Shown here: positions 20,771 through 28,730 of the stretch, one piece after another
Layout of the letters: the number at the start of each line of letters is the position of its first letter
Numbering within the stretch: the stretch's first letter is position 1
Source of the DNA: Achromobacter insolitus
GTDB lineage: Bacteria > Pseudomonadota > Gammaproteobacteria > Burkholderiales > Burkholderiaceae_B
Direction of reading: 5' to 3'
DNA: 64,000 nt
NCBI RefSeq assembly: GCF_002209555.1
Contig: NZ_NJIF01000001.1
Span: forward strand, 62,001-126,000
Translations under genes and position numbers: made by a program
The notes under the pieces: generated by a model
Seen by the model: the letters and a program-made list of their open reading frames with translations, nothing else
Told to the model about the DNA's origin: nothing
Databases searched by the model: none

Positions 20771-23248
20771 TCAATGGCGCTTGTGCGTGGCTTTCTTGGC
20801 CGGCGCGGCGCGCTTGGGGGCCTTCTTGGGAGCCCTGGGCGGCTTGCTGGCTTTCTTGGCCTCGGCACGCCGTTCCTTGGCCGTCTGGCCCTTCAGCGCC
20901 GCGGGCTTGGGCGACGCCGCCTTCTTCACGCGGCGCGAGGGTTCGTCGGGCCCGCGGGCCGACGCCTTGCGCAAGGCGTCAAAGCTCGTGCCCTGCACCA
21001 GGCGGAACTCGATGCGGCGCGCCTCCAGATCCACGCGCGACACCTGTACCTGGACCTTGTCGGTCAGGCGGTAACGCATGCCGGTGCGCTCGCCACGCAG
21101 CTCGTGCAAGGCGTCGTTGAACTGGAAGTACTCGCCGCCCAGCTCGGAAACATGCACCAGCCCTTCGACGTGCAGGGTATCCAGCGTGACAAAGATGCCG
21201 AAACTGGCGACGCCGGTCACCGTGCCACTGAAGTCCTCGCCCACACGCTCCTTGACGAACCAGCACTTGAGCCAGGCCTCGACATCGCGCGAGGCCTCGT
21301 CGGCGCGGCGCTCGCTCGCGGACAGGACCAGTCCCAGCTTTTCCCAGATGGCGTGTTCATGTTCGCGCTGGGTCCGGCCAATGACCACCGGCTGGTCTTC
21401 CAGGCTGGGCACATACCGCTCTGCGGCCAGCAATGCCTTGATGACACGGTGAGTCAGCAGGTCGGGATAGCGGCGGATGGGCGACGTGAAATGGCTGTAG
21501 CCGGGATACGAGAGGCCGAAGTGCCCCATGTTGTCGGGACTGTAGACTGCCTGCTGCATGGAGCGCAGGCACATGGTCTGCAGCAGCTGGTAGTCAGGGC
21601 GACCGCGCACCGAATCCAGGAAGTCTCCGTAGTCCTTGGCCGTGGGCGTCTCGCCCCCGCCCAGCGACAGGCCCATGGTGCGCAGGAATTCACGCAGCGA
21701 CTGCAGGCGTTCGGGCGTCGGCCCTTCGTGGATGCGGAACAGGCCAGGATGCTTGCTGCGGGTCATGAAGTCGGCCGCGCAGGTATTGGCGGCCAGCATG
21801 CATTCCTCGATCAGCTTATGCGCATCGTTGCGAACCGATGGCACGATTTGCTCGATACGGCCGAGTTCGTTGCAGACGATCTTGGTCTCGACGGTGTCGA
21901 AGTCGATGGCGCCACGCTTCTTGCGCCCTTGCGCCAGCAATTGGTAGAGCTCATACAGATGCTGGACCTGCGGCATGACGCTGCGCATGGCGTGCGCGGC
22001 TGGACCGCCGGGCTGCTGCAGCGCGGCCCAGATGTTGGTGTAGGTGGTGCGCGCATGCGAGTGCATGACCGCGTTGTAGAACTGGTAAGCCGTGACCGTT
22101 CCCGCCTTGGCGCCGCTGGCCGGGATGACCATGTCGCAGACCAGCACCAGGCGGTCGACGTCCGGGTTGAGCGAACACAGCCCGTTGGACAACGATTCCG
22201 GCAGCATCGGAATGACGCGGCGCGGAAAGTAGACGCTGGTGCCGCGTTCGATCGCGTCATCATCCAGCGCATCGCCCGGACGCACATAATGGCTAACGTC
22301 GGCGATGGCCACCAGCAGGCGCCAGCCCGGACGCTTGCGCTGGCCCGTGCCCAGCTCGACGGGTTCGCAGTACACAGCGTCGTCGAAGTCGCGCGCGTCT
22401 TCGCCGTCGATCGTGATGAGCGGCACGTCGCGCAGGTCCACGCGATCCTTGAGATCGGCCTTGCGGACCACGTCCGGCAGGCGCGCGGCCTGCTTGAGCG
22501 CAGCTTCCGAAAACTCGACCGGCACGTCGAACTTGCGCACCGCGATCTCGATTTCCATGCCGGGATCGTCGATCTCGCCCAGCACTTCGGCCACGCGGCC
22601 CAGCGGCTGCGTGTGGCGCGTGGGCTGCTCCATGATTTCAACAGCGACCACCTGCCCATGCTGGGCTCCGTTGGTGTCGCTGGGCGGAATCAGGATGTCA
22701 TGCTTGATGCGCTGGTCTTCGGGGACGACGATGGACAGGCCATGCTCGTGCAGAAAGCGTCCCACCAGCTTGTTGGTGCGGCGTTCAATGACCTCGACGA
22801 TAGTGCCTTCAGGCTTGCCGCGGTATTCGCCGGAGGGTTTGACCAGCACGCGGTCGCCATGCAGCACCTTGAGCATTTCGCGAGGCGACAGGAACAGATC
22901 GGGCCCGCCGTCATCGCGCAGCAGAAAGCCGAAGCCGTCGCGGTGCCCCAGCACCTTGCCGGCGATGAAGTCCAGTTTGGTGGCCAGCAGCAGCACGCCC
23001 TTGCGATTGGGCATCAATTGCCCGTCGCGCTCCATGGCGCCCAGGCGGCGTTCAAACCCCACCATCGTCGCGGCGCGCTCGACGCCCATGCGTTCGGCCA
23101 GTTCCACGGGAGACAGCGGCGAGCCGGCGGCGCGCAGCGCTTTCAGGATGGCTTCACGAGACGGGACATCGGGATCGAAGTCCGGCGGCGCTTCGGGCAA
23201 GGGTGTTGATCTGTTGTTATTCGATTCGTTATTCGATCGTTTTGCCAA
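20771..23248 (-). CDS. rnr: Ribonuclease R (3'-5' exoribonuclease)
   Basis: This 825-residue exonuclease degrades structured RNA. It has an N-terminal helix-turn-helix (about 28-85), cold-shock domains and the RNB catalytic core with the acidic motif ITIDGEDARDFDDAVY. The S1 domain (GTVTGVASFGIFVTLDTLHV, near 690) is followed by a very basic Lys/Ala/Pro tail of about 60 residues. The likely initiator is TTG at 23248: no ATG or GTG occurs close by and the N terminus aligns in length with RNase R. The start overlaps the -35 box of a strong promoter pointing the other way (23242-23270). Confidence 0.95.
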   Translation of the reverse strand: MAKRSNNESNNNRSTPLPEAPPDFDPDVPSREAILKALRAAGSPLSPVELAERMGVERAATMVGFERRLGAMERDGQLMPNRKGVLLLATKLDFIAGKVLGHRDGFGFLLRDDGGPDLFLSPREMLKVLHGDRVLVKPSGEYRGKPEGTIVEVIERRTNKLVGRFLHEHGLSIVVPEDQRIKHDILIPPSDTNGAQHGQVVAVEIMEQPTRHTQPLGRVAEVLGEIDDPGMEIEIAVRKFDVPVEFSEAALKQAARLPDVVRKADLKDRVDLRDVPLITIDGEDARDFDDAVYCEPVELGTGQRKRPGWRLLVAIADVSHYVRPGDALDDDAIERGTSVYFPRRVIPMLPESLSNGLCSLNPDVDRLVLVCDMVIPASGAKAGTVTAYQFYNAVMHSHARTTYTNIWAALQQPGGPAAHAMRSVMPQVQHLYELYQLLAQGRKKRGAIDFDTVETKIVCNELGRIEQIVPSVRNDAHKLIEECMLAANTCAADFMTRSKHPGLFRIHEGPTPERLQSLREFLRTMGLSLGGGETPTAKDYGDFLDSVRGRPDYQLLQTMCLRSMQQAVYSPDNMGHFGLSYPGYSHFTSPIRRYPDLLTHRVIKALLAAERYVPSLEDQPVVIGRTQREHEHAIWEKLGLVLSASERRADEASRDVEAWLKCWFVKERVGEDFSGTVTGVASFGIFVTLDTLHVEGLVHVSELGGEYFQFNDALHELRGERTGMRYRLTDKVQVQVSRVDLEARRIEFRLVQGTSFDALRKASARGPDEPSRRVKKAASPKPAALKGQTAKERRAEAKKASKPPRAPKKAPKRAAPAKKATHKRH

Positions 23249-23270
23249 AGCTAAAATTTCCGTATATAAT
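23242..23270 (+). promoter_or_regulatory. Near-consensus sigma70 promoter reading toward tRNA-Leu
   Basis: TTGCCA (23242-23247), 17 bases, TATAAT (23265-23270). The -35 box overlaps the rnr initiation codon on the opposite strand. The predicted transcript starts near 23277 and would pass through 268 bases before the tRNA. The ATTATA complement of the same -10 may also serve rnr on the minus strand. Confidence 0.75.
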
Positions 23271-23276
23271 GCGCAG

Positions 23277-23544
23277 CTTCTGTGGTTCGCCCAAGGCTGA
23301 ACACTGAAGCAGAAAATGGTCAGAAAGGCTCGGTTGTTAAGTTTAAGCTTAAGTTAAAAGAAACTTAGAACTTCAAACTTAAAAACTTGGCCGGGGTTTG
23401 AAAGCAAAGTTGAAATCAAAGTTGCTTAAAACCTTATTGTAGAACCAACTGCACTTTAGACGCATGTTTTAGTTAATGTGTTTTAACTGAAGCGATGCAA
23501 CTAGAGCCGCAGCGTATCACATAGTTCTGACAGTATCTCTCAGT
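23277..23544 (+). other. AT-rich transcribed leader or possible non-coding RNA before tRNA-Leu
   Basis: No open reading frame of note is present. The stretch is markedly AT-rich compared with its neighbours and is full of AACTTA-like repeats (around 23337-23395), a TTAAGCTTAA palindrome and two copies of CAAAGTTG. It lies directly downstream of a near-consensus promoter. It may be a long pre-tRNA leader, a small RNA, or decayed foreign DNA. Confidence 0.4.
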
Positions 23545-23629
23545 GCCCAGGTGGCGGAATTGGTAGACGCGCATGGTTCAGGTCCATGTGCCGCAAGGTG
23601 TGGAGGTTCGAGTCCTCTCCTGGGCACCA
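23545..23629 (+). tRNA. tRNA-Leu (anticodon CAG), copy 1
   Basis: An 85-base class II tRNA starts GCCCAGGTGGCGGAATTGG, with anticodon loop TTCAGGT (CAG), a long variable arm and encoded CCA. It is identical to the copy at 24549-24633. Confidence 0.97.
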
Positions 23630-23677
23630 CGGAATTTTCGATCAAGACCAGGCAAGCCAGTCTTGATGACAAAGGCT

Positions 23678-23714
23678 AAAAAGCCCCGGAAATCGCAAGA
23701 TTTCCGGGGCTTTT
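23678..23714 (+). terminator. Terminator downstream of tRNA-Leu copy 1
   Basis: A 16-base-pair stem (arms starting AAAAGCCCCGG and ending CCGGGGCTTTT) with a GCAA loop. A and T tracts make it usable from both strands. Confidence 0.92.
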
Positions 23715-23775
23715 GCTTTGCGGATCCGCGGACGCCTCTTGCATCCGCACGCCTTGCCCGCGCCCGCCCTGCCCT

Positions 23776-24387
23776 TTAGCGCCACGGCACCTTCCGATTC
23801 AAATGGTGCCGCGCGTAAAGATCGGCGCCCATGCCTTCGATCTGCCCATCGATCAATGCCTCGAAAGGCCGCAACAGGGCATCGAAATTCATCGGCGCCT
23901 CGATGGCGTTCAAGGCATGCGTCACGGCCTCTATCGTGGACAGCGCTCCGGGCACATCGGCATGACGAACCCGGTAACGCGTGGACAATCCCGCCGGCAA
24001 CATCACGCGCGGCAACGCGGCCAGCCCGGGGTTTATATGCAGCAGCTTGCGCGCATGCCCCCAGGTGCCGTCAGGCACGATCAATCGGATGGGCTTGTCC
24101 AGATCCCGCCCGTAACCAGGCATCAGAACCTCTGCGCCCTCGCCGGGAAACAACAAGCGAGGCAGGTGACCTGGCAAGGCCCAATCCTCTTGCGAAAAAT
24201 ACTCGCCCACCACGCGTCGCGCGCCCTCCAGGCCCAGGACGGCCAGTCGCGCCGTGTTCAAGGCGTGGCGCGCCTCGCTCGGATGCTGCAACACGACCAC
24301 TTGAGTGCGGCAGGAAAGCGAAGGAATCAGGGCGCACAAGCAGTGCGATCGGGGACGCAGGCAATGCGTGCAGAGGGCGCGGGACAT
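23776..24387 (-). CDS. DTW domain protein, probable tRNA-uridine aminocarboxypropyltransferase
   Basis: The 203-residue protein starts MSRALCTHCLRPRSHCLC, a four-cysteine zinc site (Cys6, Cys9, Cys16, Cys18), and has the DTW-type motif in LIVPDGTWGHARKLL. The DTW/TapT family transfers the 3-amino-3-carboxypropyl group from S-adenosylmethionine to a uridine, giving acp3U in tRNA (position 47 in E. coli). The motif here reads DGTW. The gene lies between two identical tRNA-Leu genes and is transcribed against them, ending 61 bases past the first tRNA's terminator. Confidence 0.88.
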   Translation of the reverse strand: MSRALCTHCLRPRSHCLCALIPSLSCRTQVVVLQHPSEARHALNTARLAVLGLEGARRVVGEYFSQEDWALPGHLPRLLFPGEGAEVLMPGYGRDLDKPIRLIVPDGTWGHARKLLHINPGLAALPRVMLPAGLSTRYRVRHADVPGALSTIEAVTHALNAIEAPMNFDALLRPFEALIDGQIEGMGADLYARHHLNRKVPWR

Positions 24388-24457
24388 GGGGCGACACTAT
24401 ATCGAAAGTTCGCGAGCGGCCCGACTGCAAAAAAATATGAAAAAAAAGCCGCGCGAC

Positions 24458-24486
24458 TTGCACACTTCTAAAAAAGTGTGCATAAT
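24458..24486 (+). promoter_or_regulatory. Promoter of tRNA-Leu copy 2 with an embedded palindrome
   Basis: TTGCAC (24458-24463), 17 bases, CATAAT (24481-24486). A perfect inverted repeat GCACACTT-N6-AAGTGTGC (24460-24481) fills the promoter from the -35 box to the first base of the -10 box, the placement of a repressor operator. The predicted start near 24493 gives a leader of about 56 bases. Confidence 0.7.
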
Positions 24487-24548
24487 CTCATTCCTCTGCT
24501 GCTGAACAAGAAACAACGCGAAAGCGAAGCGACAAGTGAAGCAACAGC

Positions 24549-24633
24549 GCCCAGGTGGCGGAATTGGTAGACGCGCATGGTTCAGGTCCATGTGCCGCAA
24601 GGTGTGGAGGTTCGAGTCCTCTCCTGGGCACCA
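24549..24633 (+). tRNA. tRNA-Leu (anticodon CAG), copy 2
   Basis: An 85-base class II tRNA, base-for-base identical to the copy at 23545-23629, with anticodon loop TTCAGGT and encoded CCA. The flanking sequences differ, so this is an old or gene-converted duplication. Confidence 0.97.
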
Positions 24634-24667
24634 ATTATTACATCACGAGGTACCTGCGTGATGCGCC

Positions 24668-24704
24668 AAAAAAACCCCGAACGTGTAAGCGTCCGGGGTT
24701 TTTT
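24668..24704 (+). terminator. Terminator downstream of tRNA-Leu copy 2
   Basis: A stem with arms AAAAAACCCCG and CGGGGTTTTTT (one internal mismatch further in) is followed by T residues, 35 bases past the tRNA. Confidence 0.85.
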
Positions 24705-24720
24705 CTTTGCGCGGCACAAA

Positions 24721-24768
24721 TGCATGTTCGGCCAACTGCATGTGCGGCCAGATGCACGTTCGGCCAAC
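24721..24768 (+). repeat. Three tandem 16-base repeats
   Basis: TGCATGTTCGGCCAAC, TGCATGTGCGGCCAGA and TGCACGTTCGGCCAAC follow each other without spacing. They lie between the tRNA-Leu terminator and the GNAT gene's 3' end and do not encode a recognised protein. Confidence 0.85.
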
Positions 24769-24856
24769 TGCGGCGCGATCAACCTCGCAAGGGTGTACTG
24801 CACAGCCGATTTGTGGTGCCCGGCCCGCATATCGCTGAGCCGGGGCAAGCCTCTCC

Positions 24857-25300
24857 CTACTTCAGCACGCGCGTCATGACGACGTGCGGAATGCCGGCTT
24901 CGATGAATTCCTCGCCTTCCACGTTAAAACCGTGCGCCTGGTAGAAGCCCGCCGCGTGCGTCTGCGCATGCAGCACCAGCATGCGATGGCCGTCGCCATG
25001 GCCTTGGTCGATCAGGGCGTCCAGCAACTGCCCGCCCACTCCCATTCCACGCGCCCTCTTGTGGACCGCCATGCGACCGATGTGGCCGTCGGGCAAGAGC
25101 CGGCCGGTACCCATTGGCGTGCCATCCGGGCCATAGGCCACGGCATGCACGGACACGGCGTCATCGTCGTCCAGCTCCACCTCCGGCGGCACTTTCTGTT
25201 CGACGACGAACACCTCGTGGCGCACCGAATACGCGTCGTCGCGCAAGCGGTCCCAGGTTCCCAGGGCGATACGCACCGTAGCTTGTTTGTTGGTCGACAT
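24857..25300 (-). CDS. GNAT family N-acetyltransferase
   Basis: This 147-residue acetyltransferase has the acetyl-CoA loop in IGRMAVHKRARGMGVGGQLL and the C-terminal AGFYQAHGFNVEGEEF pattern of ElaA/YjdJ-like GNATs; the substrate is unknown. Its start is one of several doublets in this window: GAGGG is followed directly by ATG (25306), and the second in-frame ATG (25300) is at normal spacing, so the second was used. Confidence 0.88.
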   Translation of the reverse strand: MSTNKQATVRIALGTWDRLRDDAYSVRHEVFVVEQKVPPEVELDDDDAVSVHAVAYGPDGTPMGTGRLLPDGHIGRMAVHKRARGMGVGGQLLDALIDQGHGDGHRMLVLHAQTHAAGFYQAHGFNVEGEEFIEAGIPHVVMTRVLK

Positions 25301-25365
25301 GTCCATCCCTCGCGTGCAGCAAATGAATAAAAGAATCCTACGCCGCATTTTGGCAGGGATGAACC

Positions 25366-26313
25366 ATGGCCAAAAGGGGGTACGATCGCGGCTTGCCCAC
25401 GTCGTCCAGGTTCCGCCACATGCCGCCTGCCGCTCCCCCCGCCTGGCTGAAAGCCGCGCCCGCGCTCTTCCTGCTTCTCTGGTCCAGCGGTTTCGTCGTG
25501 CTCAAAGTGGGGCTGGCCTATGCCGATCCCATGACGTTCCTGGCATTACGCTACGCCTGCGTGGTGCTGATTCTTATGCCTTTCCTGCTGGTCCTGCGCC
25601 CGCCGCTGCCGCACGGCGCCAGCGCGTGGGGCCATCTGGCGATGGTCGGGCTGCTGTTGCAGGCAGGCTACTTCTGCTTTACCTATCTGTCGCTCAAGCA
25701 GGGCATGTCGGCCGGCGCCCTGGCGTTGATCACGTCGCTGCAGCCCATCCTGATCGGCCTGTTTGCGCCGGCGATCGCGCATGAGAAGGTCGACGCCCGC
25801 CGCTGGGCGGGCCTGGGCCTGGGCGTGTCGGGCGCCGCACTGGTGATCATCGCCAAGGCCTCGATCGACGTGCTTTCTCCGCTGGGCCTGGCGTTCGCCA
25901 TCAGCGCCCTGCTCTGCATCACCGGCGGCACGCTGTATGAAAAGCGCTTTGGCGTGCAGACGCACCCCGTCACGTCGAATATGGTTCAGTACGCGGTGGG
26001 CCTGATCGCCACGGCGCCACTGGCATTCTGGCTGGAGCCGATGCACATCGAATGGACCGCTCCCCTGCTGGCGTCGCTGGCCTACCTGGTAGTGGGCAAT
26101 TCGCTGGTGGCCATCACGTTGCTGCTGACCATGATCCGATACGGCGAGGCCTCGCGCGTGTCCGCGCTGTTCTTCCTGGTTCCGCCCTGTACGGCCATCA
26201 TCGCCCTGCTCATCCTGGACGAAGCCATCCCGGCGCTGGCCTGGCCGGGCATGGCCCTGGCCGCGCTCGGGATTTTGCTGGTGACGCGCACGGGACGCGC
26301 GGCCGCCAAGTAG
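25366..26313 (+). CDS. EamA/DMT family transporter
   Basis: This 315-residue inner-membrane protein has ten predicted helices in two EamA repeats. Visible helices include ALFLLLWSSGFVVLKVGLA and the second-repeat ITLLLTMIRYGEASRVSALF before IALLILDEAIP. DMT proteins export amino acids, metabolites or drugs. An AGGGA site precedes ATG 25366; a later ATG at 25420 would also keep all helices. It leads a probable EamA-AEC-ArsB operon (27 and 11 base gaps). Confidence 0.9.
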   Translation: MAKRGYDRGLPTSSRFRHMPPAAPPAWLKAAPALFLLLWSSGFVVLKVGLAYADPMTFLALRYACVVLILMPFLLVLRPPLPHGASAWGHLAMVGLLLQAGYFCFTYLSLKQGMSAGALALITSLQPILIGLFAPAIAHEKVDARRWAGLGLGVSGAALVIIAKASIDVLSPLGLAFAISALLCITGGTLYEKRFGVQTHPVTSNMVQYAVGLIATAPLAFWLEPMHIEWTAPLLASLAYLVVGNSLVAITLLLTMIRYGEASRVSALFFLVPPCTAIIALLILDEAIPALAWPGMALAALGILLVTRTGRAAAK

Positions 26314-26340
26314 AATGAGCGCCCTTCCAGGTCCTCGTCC

Positions 26341-27285
26341 ATGAATGCCGTCATTACCTCTGCCCTGCCGGTCTTCGCACTGATCCTGACCGGTTGGCTC
26401 GCCGCCCGCTGGCGCATCCTTGGCCCCGGCGCCACCGATGCGTTGAACCGCTACGTCGTCTACCTGTCCCTGCCGGCGCTACTGTTCCGCGCCATGACGC
26501 AGGTGGACCTGGCGCATATGGCGCACTGGGGCTTCGTGGGCGCCTTCGCGGGCGGCATCGCCGTCACGTTCCTGGCATCGTTCATCGGCGCGCGACGCAC
26601 GCAAGGCGCACTGACCGACCGCAGCATCCAGGGACTGGCCGCATCCTACGCCAATGCGGGCTATATGGGCATTCCGCTGTGCCTGGCGCTGCTGGGACCC
26701 AACAGCATGGCGCCCGCCACGTTCACCACACTGCTGACTGCAAGCGTGCTGTTCGGTTTCGCCATCGCCTTGATCGAATTCGACCGCCAACAAACACCCA
26801 ACCTGCCCTCCACCCTATACAAGGTCGGACGCGCGCTGCTGCGCAATCCGCTCTTGGCGGCGCCGCTGCTGGGCCTGGCCTGGGCTTTCACCGGTCTCGC
26901 GCTGCCTGAAGGGGTAGACCGCTACGTGGCCTTGCTGGGGGCCTCCGCCAGCCCGTGCGCGCTGGTCACGATAGGCCTGTTCCTGGCGCAGACGGAAACC
27001 TCCAGTTCGGGCCCGGGCGTCATGCGCCTGGTCAGCGGCAAGCTGCTGCTGCAGCCCGCCGTCACCGCGTTGCTGGCGTTCTATGTCTTCGCCATGCCGC
27101 CGGTCTGGGCCTGGACCGCCGTGCTGATGAGCGCGCTGCCCATAGGCACCGGCCCTTTCATGCTGGCGCAAATGTACGGCCGCGACGCCCGAGTGACCTC
27201 GCGCGCCATCCTCGTCTCCACCGTGGCATCGGTACTGACCGTCAGCCTGCTGGTCGCGTGGATCAGCGCCCACCCGATTTCCTGA
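26341..27285 (+). CDS. AEC (auxin efflux carrier) family transporter
   Basis: A 314-residue membrane protein with ten helices. The conserved N-terminal half has [20 protein letters not shown] and [15 protein letters not shown], with [20 protein letters not shown] in the crossover region; the C-terminal half has [18 protein letters not shown] carriers such as MdcF and YfdV move malonate or other small carboxylates. It lies between the EamA and ArsB genes in the same operon; its ligand is unknown. Confidence 0.92.
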   Translation: MNAVITSALPVFALILTGWLAARWRILGPGATDALNRYVVYLSLPALLFRAMTQVDLAHMAHWGFVGAFAGGIAVTFLASFIGARRTQGALTDRSIQGLAASYANAGYMGIPLCLALLGPNSMAPATFTTLLTASVLFGFAIALIEFDRQQTPNLPSTLYKVGRALLRNPLLAAPLLGLAWAFTGLALPEGVDRYVALLGASASPCALVTIGLFLAQTETSSSGPGVMRLVSGKLLLQPAVTALLAFYVFAMPPVWAWTAVLMSALPIGTGPFMLAQMYGRDARVTSRAILVSTVASVLTVSLLVAWISAHPIS

Positions 27286-27296
27286 AGCAACCCGCC

Positions 27297-28577
27297 ATGC
27301 TGCTCGCCGCCGCCATCTTCGTTGTCACCATTACGCTGGTCATCTGGCAACCCCGGGGGTTGTCGATAGGCTGGAGCGCCGTGCTGGGCGCAGCCCTGGC
27401 GCTGGCCACGGGCGTGGTGCACCTTGCCGACATCGCGGATGTCTGGCGCATAGTCTGGAACGCCACTGCCACCTTTATTGCCATCATCGTCACCAGCCTC
27501 ATCCTGGACGAAGCCGGTTTCTTCGAATGGTCGGCCCTGCACGTGGCGCGCTGGGGCGCGGGCCGGGGCCGGCTGCTGTTCGTCCTCATCGTGCTGCTGG
27601 GCGCAGCGGTTTCCGCACTGTTCGCCAACGACGGCGCGGCGCTGATCCTTACACCCATCGTCATGGAAATGCTGGTGGCGCTGGGCTTCGGCCCTGGTGC
27701 CTCACTGGCTTTCGTGATGGCCGCGGGCTTTATTGCCGACACGGGCAGCATCGCGCTGATCGTGTCCAACCTTGTCAACATCGTATCGGCCGACTTTTTC
27801 AATATCGGTTTCGGCGAGTACGCGTCGATCATGCTGCCGGTGAACCTGATGGCCGTTGCATCCACGCTGGCCGTGCTGCTGCTGTTTTTCCACCGTAGCA
27901 TTCCGCCGCGCTACGACGTGAACCAGCTGCCCGCGCCCTCCTCCGCCATCCGCGACCTGACCACCTTTCGTGCGGGCTGGGTCGTCCTGGGGCTGTTGCT
28001 GGCGGGCTTTTTCATCCTGGAACCGATGGGCATCCCCGTCAGCGCCATTGCCGCCGTCGGCGCACTGGGCCTGCTGCTGATCGCCGGCAGACAGCACATC
28101 GTGGGCACGCGGCGCATCATGCGCGAGGCACCGTGGCACATCGTGGTCTTTTCGCTGGGGATGTACCTGGTGGTGTATGGCCTGCGCAATGCCGGCCTGA
28201 CTGCGCATCTGGCGCAAGTGCTGGACCGGTGCGCGGAATATGGCGTCTGGGGCGCGGCGATGGGCACGGGCATCATCACCGCCTTCCTTTCGTCCATCAT
28301 GAACAACCTGCCCACAGTGCTGGTGGGCGCGCTGTCGATCGCGGACACCAGTGCCACCGGAGCGGTGAAAGACGCGATGATCTACGCCAACATCATCGGC
28401 AGCGATCTTGGCCCCAAGATCACGCCGATCGGCAGCCTGGCGACGTTGCTGTGGCTGCACGTGCTGGCGCGCAAGGGCCTGCGCATCACCTGGGGCTACT
28501 ATTTCAAAGTCGGTATCGTACTGACGCTGCCGGTGCTATTGCTGACATTAGCCGCACTGGCGTGGCGACTCCAGTAG
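27297..28577 (+). CDS. arsB: ArsB-type arsenite/anion permease
   Basis: The 426-residue permease is the length of ArsB (429 in E. coli) and shows its motifs: [40 protein letters not shown] and, in the second half, [16 protein letters not shown] then [20 protein letters not shown]. ArsB extrudes As(III) and Sb(III) using the proton gradient or ArsA. There is no arsR, arsC or arsA nearby, and the gene follows an AEC transporter by only 11 bases, so its control must come from the operon or elsewhere. Confidence 0.93.
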   Translation: MLLAAAIFVVTITLVIWQPRGLSIGWSAVLGAALALATGVVHLADIADVWRIVWNATATFIAIIVTSLILDEAGFFEWSALHVARWGAGRGRLLFVLIVLLGAAVSALFANDGAALILTPIVMEMLVALGFGPGASLAFVMAAGFIADTGSIALIVSNLVNIVSADFFNIGFGEYASIMLPVNLMAVASTLAVLLLFFHRSIPPRYDVNQLPAPSSAIRDLTTFRAGWVVLGLLLAGFFILEPMGIPVSAIAAVGALGLLLIAGRQHIVGTRRIMREAPWHIVVFSLGMYLVVYGLRNAGLTAHLAQVLDRCAEYGVWGAAMGTGIITAFLSSIMNNLPTVLVGALSIADTSATGAVKDAMIYANIIGSDLGPKITPIGSLATLLWLHVLARKGLRITWGYYFKVGIVLTLPVLLLTLAALAWRLQ

Positions 28578-28730
28578 CCCGTCGGGCCAGCTCAATATTA
28601 CTTTTAGTTATTTAAAAGACATTAATTGATGGTTTGAGTCAGGCATCCGCCACTTTAGACTTTCGACATCCCACGGGTGCCTGCGCGCGCCCGTTTTGCT
28701 TTCTTACGCATCAGATCCCGGGACTCGCCC

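Noticed and set aside
20774..23209. 811-codon plus-strand frame opposite rnr
   Set aside because: It is an antisense shadow common in high-GC genes; RNase R motifs lie on the minus strand.
24549..24633. tRNA-Leu copy 2 as an integration (att) site
   Set aside because: Integrated elements duplicate only the tRNA 3' end and carry an integrase; here both tRNA copies are full length and no integrase is present.
24721..24768. A short CRISPR array
   Set aside because: The 16-base units are contiguous without unique spacers and no cas gene is near.
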